Below, piece after piece: positions 1-5,959 of a stretch of 13,041 nt of DNA. A program made the position numbers and the translations under genes. Within the stretch, counting starts at the first letter, position 1, and each line of letters starts with the position of its first letter. The notes under the pieces were generated by a model. That model saw only the letters and a list, made by a program, of their open reading frames with translations, was not told the origin of the DNA and searched no databases. The stretch spans positions 1 to 13,041 of the forward strand of contig JACRGO010000068.1 in assembly GCA_016212295.1 (NCBI GenBank). Direction: 5' to 3'. The DNA is from Nitrospinota bacterium (GTDB taxonomy: Bacteria > Nitrospinota > Nitrospinia > JACRGO01).

Positions 1-79
1 AAGGGCGTGAATCACGGCAATATTGCAAGGGATTTTTAGGGCATTCCACCTTGGTTATAGTGCCGCTCAACAAAAATCT

Positions 80-141
80 GCGTGGGTACAGGGTTTTATA
101 AAACCCGGAACCCTGAACCTGAAACCGTGAACGGTTACAAA
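80..141 (+). repeat. Dispersed intergenic repeat, copy 1
   Basis: The words GCGTGGGTACAGGGTTTT, GGAACC and GAACGGTTACAAAT occur here and again, in the same order and orientation, at about 4955-5003. The second copy lacks a roughly 14-base middle segment. Both copies are intergenic. Confidence 0.75.
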
Positions 142-188
142 TTAATTTTAGATTTGCGATTTTAGATTTCAGATTTGTGGTGGTTTTT
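139..188 (+). repeat. AT-rich dispersed repeat, left copy of a 50-bp inverted pair
   Basis: These 50 bases match the reverse complement of 12766-12815 with one mismatch (C at 170 against T). The core is made of GATTTGCGATTTTAGATTT followed by TGTGGTGG. Shorter relatives lie at 1424-1458 and 5493-5520. It is intergenic in every copy, so it is probably a multi-copy element of this genome. Confidence 0.85.
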
Positions 189-255
189 TAAATATACTTC
201 ACAATCTGAAATTTGAAATCTTAAATTTAAAATGTCTTCTGCAAGGAGTTTTAGC

Positions 256-1419
256 GTGAAAAAGGTTTATCTAGATAATAACGCCACAACCCCGCTTAGG
301 CCGGAGGTATTAGAGGCCATGCTCCCCTTTTATAAAGACCTGTTCGGCAACCCTTCCAGCGTCCATCAGTTCGGCAGGAGTGTCAAGATGAAGGTGGAAG
401 AGGCAAGGGCAAAACTGGCGGCCTTGATAGGGGCGGACCCGTCCGAAATAGTCTTTACAAGCGGCGGGAGTGAGTCGGACAATTTCGCAATCAAGGGAAT
501 AGCTTTCGGCTCCAAGTCCGGGCATATCATCACCTCGCAGATAGAACATCCCGCTGTATTGGCAACGTGTAAGTCCTTACAGAAAATGGGATATGCCATT
601 ACCTATATTCCGGTGGACTCTTTCGGCATGGTGGACCCCGAACAAGTGCGGGCCGCCATCCGTCCTGACACGCTTATCATTTCCATCCACCACGCCAATA
701 ATGAGGTCGGGACGATCCAGCCCATCGAGGAAATAGCCAGGATCGCGCACGGGAAAGGGATATTTTTTCATACGGACGCGGTGCAAAGCCTGGGAAAGCT
801 GCCCATCAATGTAAGGAAAATGGATGTTGACCTCTTATCTGTCTCCGCCCATAAACTCAACGGCCCAAAAGGCGTAGGCGCGCTTTACATACGAAGAGAG
901 CTGAAAAAGATGACGCCTCTGATCGATGGCGGACACCACGAAAGACACCGGAGGGCCGGGACTGAAAACGCCGCCGGGATCGTGGGATTCGGGAAGGCGT
1001 GCGAAATCGCGGGAGCTAATCTGGAATCGGAGGCCGCGCGGATCACGGCGCTCCGGGACAGGCTCCATAAGAACCTCTCGGAAAAAATTTCCCATACCGC
1101 CTTGAACGGACATCCCTCCAAGCGCCTCCCAACCACCCTCAACATGGGCTTTGAGTTCGTGGAAGGCGAGTCCCTGCTGATAAATCTCGATCTCCAGGGA
1201 GTGGCCGTTTCCACAGGTTCGGCTTGCAGTTCAGGGTCGCTGGAGCCGTCGCACGTACTGGCGGCAATGGGCATTCCTCATGAGAAGATACATGGCTCGC
1301 TCAGGTTTAGTTTCGGCCATGATAACACGGATGAGGACGCGGATTACGTCAGCGAAATACTTCCCCCGATCGTGAGGAGGATACGCGAGATTTCTCCTTT
1401 GTGGGAGGGGAAGGATTAA
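256..1419 (+). CDS. nifS: NifS/IscS-type cysteine desulfurase
   Basis: PLP-dependent enzyme that takes sulfur from L-cysteine and hands it on as a persulfide for Fe-S cluster, tRNA thiolation or cofactor synthesis in the cytoplasm. I chose GTG at 256 because a good Shine-Dalgarno (AAGGAG, 243-248) sits 7 bases before it and the protein then starts MKKVYLDNNATTPLRPEV, the usual N-terminus of the family. An ATG at 232 would add eight unsupported residues. The product is 387 aa, normal for the family. Visible landmarks are the cofactor-stacking His98 (IEHPA), the PLP lysine K200 (SVSAHK), the GTEN motif near 235, and the catalytic Cys324 in STGSACSSGSLEPSHVL. The frame is intact. No scaffold (iscU/nifU) or regulator (iscR) lies downstream; the next gene is hisC after a repeat-filled gap. 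NifS and IscS roles cannot be told apart from this sequence. Confidence 0.95.
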   Translation: MKKVYLDNNATTPLRPEVLEAMLPFYKDLFGNPSSVHQFGRSVKMKVEEARAKLAALIGADPSEIVFTSGGSESDNFAIKGIAFGSKSGHIITSQIEHPAVLATCKSLQKMGYAITYIPVDSFGMVDPEQVRAAIRPDTLIISIHHANNEVGTIQPIEEIARIAHGKGIFFHTDAVQSLGKLPINVRKMDVDLLSVSAHKLNGPKGVGALYIRRELKKMTPLIDGGHHERHRRAGTENAAGIVGFGKACEIAGANLESEAARITALRDRLHKNLSEKISHTALNGHPSKRLPTTLNMGFEFVEGESLLINLDLQGVAVSTGSACSSGSLEPSHVLAAMGIPHEKIHGSLRFSFGHDNTDEDADYVSEILPPIVRRIREISPLWEGKD

Positions 1420-1423
1420 GGGA

Positions 1424-1458
1424 ATTTTAGATTTACGATTTAAAATTTGAGATTTAAA
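1424..1458 (+). repeat. Short copy of the AT-rich dispersed repeat
   Basis: Begins just after the nifS stop and reads TTTTAGATTTACGATTT followed by AAAATTTGAGATTT, close to the motif at 139-188. No clear terminator hairpin is seen after nifS. Confidence 0.55.
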
Positions 1459-1513
1459 TACTTACTCGCCTATTCCGGGAATTTATCTCGCATAACCTAT
1501 CCACAGCAAAGGT

Positions 1514-1570
1514 GCGAAGGCCGCAAAGAAAATATCTTTTTATTAACTCTGCGTTCTTTGCGTCTTTGCG
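1514..1570. repeat. CGCAAAGA-type hairpin repeat
   Basis: An imperfect inverted repeat. CGCAAAGAA (1522-1530) pairs with TTCTTTGCG (1554-1562), and flanking GCGAAGG / CTTTGCG extends the symmetry. The loop is AT-rich. From memory, this wording (GCGTTCTTTGCGTCTTTGCG) is common between genes in several anaerobic lineages. It ends exactly at the GTG at 1571, which argues against that codon being the hisC start. Confidence 0.7.
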
Positions 1571-1603
1571 GTGATAAAAAATTTCAAAGGCTATATTGAC
1601 AAC

Positions 1604-2659
1604 ATGGAAAACCTTGTCCGGCCAGAAATCCGAAACCTTAACGGATACCACGTTGAGAATGCTCCATCCAAAATTGTGTTGGACGCCAACGAAAATCCCT
1701 TTTCCCTCCCGGACGGGGTGATGGAGGAAGCCTTGAGCTCCCTAAGCCGGGTCAGGATAAACAGATACCCGGATACCAACGCCAAAAGGTTAAGGGACCT
1801 CATCGCCAGACAGGACGGGGTTTCGCCGGAACGCATCGTCCTTGGGAACGGCTCGGATGAAATCATACACATGATCCTTGCCGTATTTTGTGAAAAAGGC
1901 CAACGGGTCATGTATCCGGTCCCGACTTTTTCCATGTACCGTATTATCACCCTGGCCTGGGGAGGCGTTCCTTCGGAGTGCCGGATGGACGGCCAATGGG
2001 ACATCGACCTCCCCCTCTTCATGGAAGCGCTGGAGCGGGACCGTCCAGCAGTGGTTTTTCTTGCCACGCCGAATAATCCAACCGGAAATTGTCTTTCCAG
2101 GGATAAAATCCTGGCTATTCTAAATGGCTTTGGTGGAATAGTAGTTATAGACGAGGCTTATTTTCATTTCGCCGGGGAGACTTTTGTCAATATCTTAAAT
2201 GATTTTCCCAACGCCATAATTCTGAGGAGCCTTTCAAAAGTCGGAATGGCGGGCCTTCGGCTGGGATATTGCATAGCCTCTGAAAAAATCATCGACTATC
2301 TTAACCGGGTCAGGCTCCCATACAATATCAATGCTTTTTCCCAGGCCGCGGGGGAAGCAATTTTAAAAAATTGGGACATACTGAATGATCAGATAGAGGC
2401 GCTCAAGCTGGAGAGGGAAAAGATGCTTAGTTCCATGAAACAAATGACTGGCCTGACCCCCTTTCCGTCAAAATCCAATTTTATTCTCTTTAGCCTGGAA
2501 AAGGAGCGGGGGGCGCCGGAGAAGTTTTTTCAATGCCTGCTGGCAAAGGGGATAAGGATCAGGGACCTTTCCAAGGCCCCCTTTCTCGATCGTTGTTTTC
2601 GTGTTACCATTGGGACACGGGAAGAGAATGAAGCGTTCCTGGCCGCTATTGGGAATTAA
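1604..2659 (+). CDS. hisC: Histidinol-phosphate aminotransferase
   Basis: Class I/II PLP aminotransferase that converts imidazole-acetol phosphate and glutamate to L-histidinol phosphate. Starting at ATG 1604 gives 351 aa, a normal HisC length. The GTG at 1571 would add 11 residues encoded by the edge of an intergenic repeat and has no ribosome site. An AAAGG at 1586-1590 is a weak site for the ATG. Landmarks: VLDANENPFSLP near 25-37, GNGSDEII near 81-88, ATPNNPTGN (154-162), IDEAY (182-186), the PLP lysine K212 in RSLSKVGMAGLRLGY, and the substrate-binding Arg333 in FRVTIGT. hisB follows 7 bases after the stop, so the two are surely one transcript. Related aromatic aminotransferases share the fold, but the hisB neighbour supports the HisC assignment. 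Confidence 0.93.
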   Translation: MENLVRPEIRNLNGYHVENAPSKIVLDANENPFSLPDGVMEEALSSLSRVRINRYPDTNAKRLRDLIARQDGVSPERIVLGNGSDEIIHMILAVFCEKGQRVMYPVPTFSMYRIITLAWGGVPSECRMDGQWDIDLPLFMEALERDRPAVVFLATPNNPTGNCLSRDKILAILNGFGGIVVIDEAYFHFAGETFVNILNDFPNAIILRSLSKVGMAGLRLGYCIASEKIIDYLNRVRLPYNINAFSQAAGEAILKNWDILNDQIEALKLEREKMLSSMKQMTGLTPFPSKSNFILFSLEKERGAPEKFFQCLLAKGIRIRDLSKAPFLDRCFRVTIGTREENEAFLAAIGN

Positions 2660-2666
2660 ATTCAAT

Positions 2667-3254
2667 ATGAAACGAGAAGGCAAACATTACCGGAAAACCA
2701 AGGAGACGGAAATAGATGTCCGTCTCGTGCTGGACGGGGAAGGCAGGTATGAAATCCATACGGGGATACCTTTCATGGACCACATGCTGGCCCAGCTTTC
2801 CAGGCACGGGCTCTTTGACCTGGAGATCAATGCAAAGGGCGACACGGAAATCGACGGACACCATACAGTGGAGGACCTTGGGATCACCCTTGGGGAATCC
2901 TTTAAAAAGGCGTTAGGGGAAGGAAAGGGCATCCGCCGTTTCGGCATGGCCTCCATTCCTCTGGACGAAGCCCTGGCGTCGGTTTCCCTGGATATTTCCG
3001 GGAGAGCCCATCTCTCTTTCCCTGGCGGCCTTCCAAAGGAAAAGGTGGGGAACTTTGACGTTGAGTTGGTGGAGGAATTTTTCCGGTCCTTCACCTCAAA
3101 CGCGGGCATTACCCTGCATATCCGCCTCCTTTCCGGAAACAACCTGCACCATATCCTTGAGTCCATTTTCAAATCCTTCGCAAGGGCGCTAGACGAGGGG
3201 ACCCGGTTTGATGAACGCGTAAAGGACGTTCCATCAACAAAAGGGGTATTGTAA
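2667..3254 (+). CDS. hisB: Imidazoleglycerol-phosphate dehydratase
   Basis: Removes water from imidazole-glycerol phosphate to give imidazole-acetol phosphate, the substrate of the HisC encoded just upstream. The ATG at 2667, 7 bases after the hisC stop, yields 195 aa, the standard length of the single-function enzyme without a phosphatase domain. An in-frame ATG at 2601 lies inside hisC and is unlikely. The two metal-binding halves are clear: GHHTVED (H65, H66, E69) and LHHILES (H161, H162, E165), plus HTGIPFMDHML (31-41) and the C-terminal VPSTKGVL. These histidines and glutamates bind the Mn ions of the active site. The usual hisH-hisA-hisF followers are absent: an unrelated coiled-coil gene begins 29 bases on. 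Confidence 0.95.
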   Translation: MKREGKHYRKTKETEIDVRLVLDGEGRYEIHTGIPFMDHMLAQLSRHGLFDLEINAKGDTEIDGHHTVEDLGITLGESFKKALGEGKGIRRFGMASIPLDEALASVSLDISGRAHLSFPGGLPKEKVGNFDVELVEEFFRSFTSNAGITLHIRLLSGNNLHHILESIFKSFARALDEGTRFDERVKDVPSTKGVL

Positions 3255-3289
3255 TTTTTCACGAAATCAGTATAATCAGAATCATGGTT

Positions 3290-3850
3290 ATGAAAAAACC
3301 AGCCGCAATCATTTTATTTTTTACCTTTTTTTTATTCAACGGGCCGTGTTTTGCCGTGGAACCTGCTCCAAGGATTAGTGACAGGGAAATAATTGAGAGC
3401 CTTGCTGAAATAAAAACAGAAATAAAAGCGATTAAGCATGAGTTTGCCATCCAGTTTGAACAAGTGAATAAGCGGTTTGAGCAGGTGGATAAACGGTTTG
3501 AGCAGGTGGACAAGCGGTTTGAGCAGGTGGACAAGCAGTTTGAGCAGGTGAATAAGAGGATAGACGATTTAAGGGCGGATATGAACACTAAGTTCGAGGA
3601 CGCAAACGCTGTAAACAGGATGTTTTTTGGCTATACAATGTCGGTCCTCCTGGCCTTGTTCGGATACATTATCTGGGACAGGCGGACCTTAATGAAACCA
3701 CTGGAGGACAAGATTCTTTCCATCGAACGGGAGTTTGATATCGGCGGAAGCGACGGAAGCAAAATAACAAGGCTGATTAATGCGCTAAGGGAGTTGTCCA
3801 AGGAGGATGAAAAGGTGGCCGGTGTGTTGAAACGGTTTCATCTTTTGTAA
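3290..3850 (+). CDS. Secreted/membrane coiled-coil protein with heptad repeats (copy 1)
   Basis: Function unknown. ATG 3290 (or the in-frame ATG at 3284) starts a signal peptide: MKKP, a run of Ile, Leu and Phe, then a PCFA cleavage-like end near residue 22. The mature part begins VEPAPRISDREIIESLAE, a motif shared with the gene at 8383. Residues 56-90 are five tandem heptads of the form FEQVDKR, encoded by five 21-bp DNA repeats (3455-3559). They predict a long coiled coil, extended by RIDDLRAD. A hydrophobic helix at about 111-130 (VLLALFGYIIW) is followed by WDRRTLMKP and a charged C-terminal part of about 50 residues. The likely topology is a coiled coil outside the inner membrane with a cytoplasmic tail. 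There is no good ribosome site. It may be read through from hisB. Confidence 0.85.
   Translation: MKKPAAIILFFTFFLFNGPCFAVEPAPRISDREIIESLAEIKTEIKAIKHEFAIQFEQVNKRFEQVDKRFEQVDKRFEQVDKQFEQVNKRIDDLRADMNTKFEDANAVNRMFFGYTMSVLLALFGYIIWDRRTLMKPLEDKILSIEREFDIGGSDGSKITRLINALRELSKEDEKVAGVLKRFHLL
3455..3559 (+). repeat. Five 21-bp tandem repeats coding FEQVDKR heptads
   Basis: Units start at 3455, 3476, 3497, 3518 and 3539. The consensus codes Phe-Glu-Gln-Val-Asp/Asn-Lys-Arg. The inner units are almost identical in DNA (TTTGAGCAGGTGGACAAGCGG-like), so recent unit gain or loss by slippage is likely. Because each unit is a whole heptad, copy changes keep the frame and only change coil length. Confidence 0.9.
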
Positions 3851-3904
3851 TGGCGTTACGCGAAGTTTTTTGTTTCATTAGCAATAAGTTCACATTTAAA
3901 AATT

Positions 3905-4852
3905 ATGGCGTCACTTCAAGTTGGGCAGAAAATAGGAATAGAAACAGATGACGGGAACTCCTTCCAGGCCCAGTTAAAAAGAATCAAGGGACCTCTCATC
4001 GGCGTTTCCGTTATTTCCGGGTTAAAAAACCGGTCAAGCATAGCCGCCGGGAAGCCTATTAAAATCAACGTGAACGGAACCGGCAAGGAAAAAATCCAGG
4101 CCGTTGTAAAGCAGGACAAGGCGTTTCCGCTATTGATCCTCAGTCTTGAGACTTCCGGCAGGATATTGAACAAGGAAGAAAGAGCATTGGAAGAAGAGGA
4201 CATAGAAGAGATTATCGCCGGCGTTTCGGACCCGGAATATGTGGCCCAACGGGATTCCGCCAGATCCGAGGATTCCTTTCCCATTGAATTCTATAAACAA
4301 AGCCCTGAAAGGGTGGCCGCGAAGAAAAACGATTATTTGATCCGCCCTTCCCACCAAAGGAGGGAGTCCGCCAAGCAAGCCCCAAGCCAGGGTGCTTCCG
4401 GCATAAACGAGCAGGAACTCATGGCCAAGATATCCCACCTGGATCGGGTCCTTCAGGGAATCATAATCGACCTCTACCGGAGGGTGGGCCAATCTCAACA
4501 AGGCGGAGGCGTGTCCCAGCAAACAAGCCGCATAGCGGATGAAAATATCGGCACGTGCGTGGACATCAGCGGGACCGGCTTGCGTTTTCTTACCTCCCAA
4601 AATTTAGCGGTCGGGGATATCCTTAAGGTCATGATCGAACCGCCTCTCGCCAATCCATCCTTTTCCATCTCAGCGCTGGTGGAAGTAAAAAGGGTTTCAA
4701 AGGTCCGGAACCCCAAACCCCCGCACAAAAAATACGCGGTAGGCGTGAGATACTACGCCATGAACGAAGAGGACATGGAGCAAATCACCGCCTATACCTT
4801 TAAGCTCCAAAGAGACCAGTTGCAATTGAACAGGCAACTGAAGGCCCGCTGA
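3905..4852 (+). CDS. PilZ-domain protein with N-terminal beta-rich domain
   Basis: Probably a cyclic-di-GMP effector of the YcgR-like kind, which link the second messenger to motility or surface behaviour; the exact partner is unknown. Residues about 1-85 (VGQKIGIETDDGNSF onward) look like a small beta-barrel such as the YcgR N-terminal domain. About 95-165 is a charged linker. 168-195 (ELMAKISHLDRVLQGIIIDL) is helical. About 205-300 is PilZ, with the signature D220-I-S-G-T-G225 and the ending YAVGVRYYAMNEEDMEQI plus a helix rich in Gln and Arg. The usual RxxxR cyclic-di-GMP motif that precedes DxSxxG is not visible; only YRRVGQ and a lone R209 are near. There is no signal peptide, so it should be cytoplasmic. 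ATG 3905 has no strong ribosome site. Confidence 0.82.
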   Translation: MASLQVGQKIGIETDDGNSFQAQLKRIKGPLIGVSVISGLKNRSSIAAGKPIKINVNGTGKEKIQAVVKQDKAFPLLILSLETSGRILNKEERALEEEDIEEIIAGVSDPEYVAQRDSARSEDSFPIEFYKQSPERVAAKKNDYLIRPSHQRRESAKQAPSQGASGINEQELMAKISHLDRVLQGIIIDLYRRVGQSQQGGGVSQQTSRIADENIGTCVDISGTGLRFLTSQNLAVGDILKVMIEPPLANPSFSISALVEVKRVSKVRNPKPPHKKYAVGVRYYAMNEEDMEQITAYTFKLQRDQLQLNRQLKAR

Positions 4853-5088
4853 ATAAAACAGAAAGCGCCAAATATCAAGCATCAAATCACAAATAAGCTC
4901 CAATGATAAAATCCCAAGTAGAAAATTTTCGTAGGTAAGCGGGTTTTGGAGATAAGCGTGGATACAGGGTTTTCTGAAACCTGGAACCATGAACGGTTAC
5001 AAATCCAGGTACTAAGAGATTTTGAAAAAAGCCCGCGCGATTGAGCGCAAATTTTCACAGCGCTTTGGTCTGAGTATTCAAAAAATTC
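4853..5088. other. Non-coding stretch with dispersed repeat copy 2
   Basis: No gene is seen. 4955-5003 repeats the sequence at 80-141 (GCGTGGATACAGGGTTTT, GGAACC, GAACGGTTACAAAT) without its middle part. No clear terminator follows the PilZ gene. Confidence 0.65.
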
Positions 5089-5117
5089 TTGACAACGAAT
5101 TATTTTTAGTTTATTGT
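5089..5117 (+). promoter_or_regulatory. Sigma-70-like promoter
   Basis: A perfect -35 TTGACA (5089-5094), a 17-base spacer and a -10 TATTGT (5112-5117, 4 of 6). No protein gene follows on this strand before the terminator at 5255-5301, so the likely product is a short RNA. Confidence 0.55.
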
Positions 5118-5123
5118 TGTACG

Positions 5124-5301
5124 GTCATCTTATAATTTTAAAAAAAATCCATTATGAATTCCTAAGATTTAGTAATATCCCCCCTCCCCGGTTTTTTGTC
5201 ACTTGTCACTCAATCGTATACTCTCTTCCTGACTCTTTCTTTTGTTTTAAATTTAAAAGCCCGTTTGAAAAGCCGATATGAGGCGTCAAACGGGCTTTTT
5301 T
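5124..5301 (+). ncRNA. Candidate small RNA between promoter and intrinsic terminator
   Basis: Predicted only from its ends: a sigma-70-like promoter at 5089-5117 and a strong 14-bp terminator hairpin at 5255-5299. The roughly 180-base span has no plausible coding frame with a ribosome site, starts AT-rich and contains a pyrimidine-rich middle (CCCCCCTCCCC near 5179). I do not recognise it as a known RNA family. The exact 5' end is a guess from the -10 box. Confidence 0.35.
5255..5301 (+). terminator. Strong intrinsic terminator
   Basis: AAAAGCCCGTTTGA (5255-5268) pairs perfectly with TCAAACGGGCTTTT (5286-5299), a 14-bp stem with a 17-base loop. It ends in a T run at 5296-5301 and a further ATTTTT. 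The A-rich left side would also allow termination on the minus strand. Confidence 0.8.
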
Positions 5302-5330
5302 ATTTTTGGGCTTCCTCAACATGTTTTTCA

Positions 5331-5461
5331 GGCCCGAAGGGCCGAAAGCCTATAGCCGGGGGCAACGCCCCCGGAATTGGAACAAAAAAATTTAAGCCCC
5401 AAAGTGGGCGGCAGAAAAAATTTCCTTTTGTCTCTGATGGGGGAAAATGGCGTTGCCCCCG
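5331..5461. repeat. REP-like hairpin cluster
   Basis: Three hairpins in a row: GGCCC-GAA-GGGCC (5331-5343), CCGGGGGC-AAC-GCCCCCGG (5356-5374) and GCCC/GGGC (5396-5409, followed by GGCAGAAAAAA). A longer inverted partner of the middle element, GGCGTTGCCCCCG at 5449-5461, lies about 80 bases on. The design resembles the REP/BIME sequences mobilised by RAYT (IS200-like) transposases. No such transposase is in the window. A frame running through it is an artefact of the repeat. Confidence 0.65.
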
Positions 5462-5595
5462 TGTGTAAAAAACAATAGTAAAAGATATTTTTTAAATTTT
5501 AGATTGCGGATTTTAGATTGGAAGAATATAAAAGCAGGATAAAGATGAAAAGAGAAAACCTGCCACGAATCTAAATTTAGTTTAATCGGCGTTTA

Positions 5596-5624
5596 TTGAA
5601 TTGTGAGAGACGAATTCCTATAAT
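5596..5624 (+). promoter_or_regulatory. Promoter-like site with perfect TATAAT
   Basis: TTGAAT (5596-5601), a 17-base spacer and TATAAT (5619-5624). It points rightward, so a transcript would cross the regulator remnant (5671-5919) in antisense and then enter the protease frame at 5960. With AT-rich surroundings a chance match is possible. Confidence 0.4.
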
Positions 5625-5670
5625 AGAATCTAAAAGCAGGAAAAACGGCGCAACTTCGGCTTTTTGCGGG

Positions 5671-5919
5671 TTATTGCTTGGGCAGGTAATTTTTCTCTAT
5701 CTGTTCAAAGGCGGCCCTTAAAATCCGATAACACATTTTAATGTCGTCTTCCCTTTTTGTTTTCAGGTAAGCAAGGAGTTTTATAATCTCTGTTTCGACC
5801 GCGGAATCACCGGCTTTTTGATGGAGTTCAAAGTCAAAAAGGTCCTTGAGGGGTGTATGGAGGGCGCGGCCGATTTTTTCCAGGGCCATTAAAGATGGTA
5901 TGGATACCCCGCGCTCCAA
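5671..5919 (-). pseudogene. XRE-family regulator, C-terminal remnant
   Basis: The 82-codon frame encodes the end of a Cro/CI-type helix-turn-helix domain and its C-terminal tail. The sequence ISFLLERGVSIPSL is the classic recognition-helix end of this family, followed by MALEKIGRALHTPLKDLFDFE and a helical tail ending KNYLPKQ. Complete members have about 40 more residues before this point (first helices of the HTH). Here the frame continues only to NPRISFLL before losing resemblance, and it meets a stop at about 5972 reading leftward. There is no ATG or ribosome site; the TTG at 5917-5919 would make a protein without its DNA-binding helices. I read it as a truncated gene that meets the head of the protease gene at about 5930-5960. 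Confidence 0.7.
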
Positions 5920-5959
5920 TAAAAAAGAAATCCGGGGGTTAAGGCTGTTGGAGGTCCCG

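Larger units (their letters stand above)
1..255. other. Non-coding, repeat-rich leader region
   Basis: I see no convincing gene here. One frame is open from the window edge to a TAG at 37-39 (12 codons), which could be the tail of an upstream gene but is too short to identify. The rest is a dispersed repeat (80-141, a second copy near 4955-5003) followed by AT-rich repeat sequence (139-230) built of TTTAGATTT-like words. No clear promoter for the downstream cysteine desulfurase was found. Confidence 0.6.

Noticed and set aside
2601-2666. ATG 2601 as hisB start
   Set aside because: It overlaps hisC by about 60 bases and adds residues outside the IGPD family; ATG 2667 gives the standard 195 aa.
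3455-3559. Regular 21-bp repeats as a CRISPR or iteron array
   Set aside because: The repeats are back to back without spacers and in frame with protein heptads in a clear coding gene.
5196-5468. A 90-codon open frame on the plus strand
   Set aside because: It translates the terminator hairpin and REP-like hairpins, has no ribosome site and no family resemblance.
5846-5959. Start of the protease frame at 5846
   Set aside because: This part is antisense to well-formed regulator sequence and lacks a ribosome site; GTG 5960 has GGAGG at good spacing.
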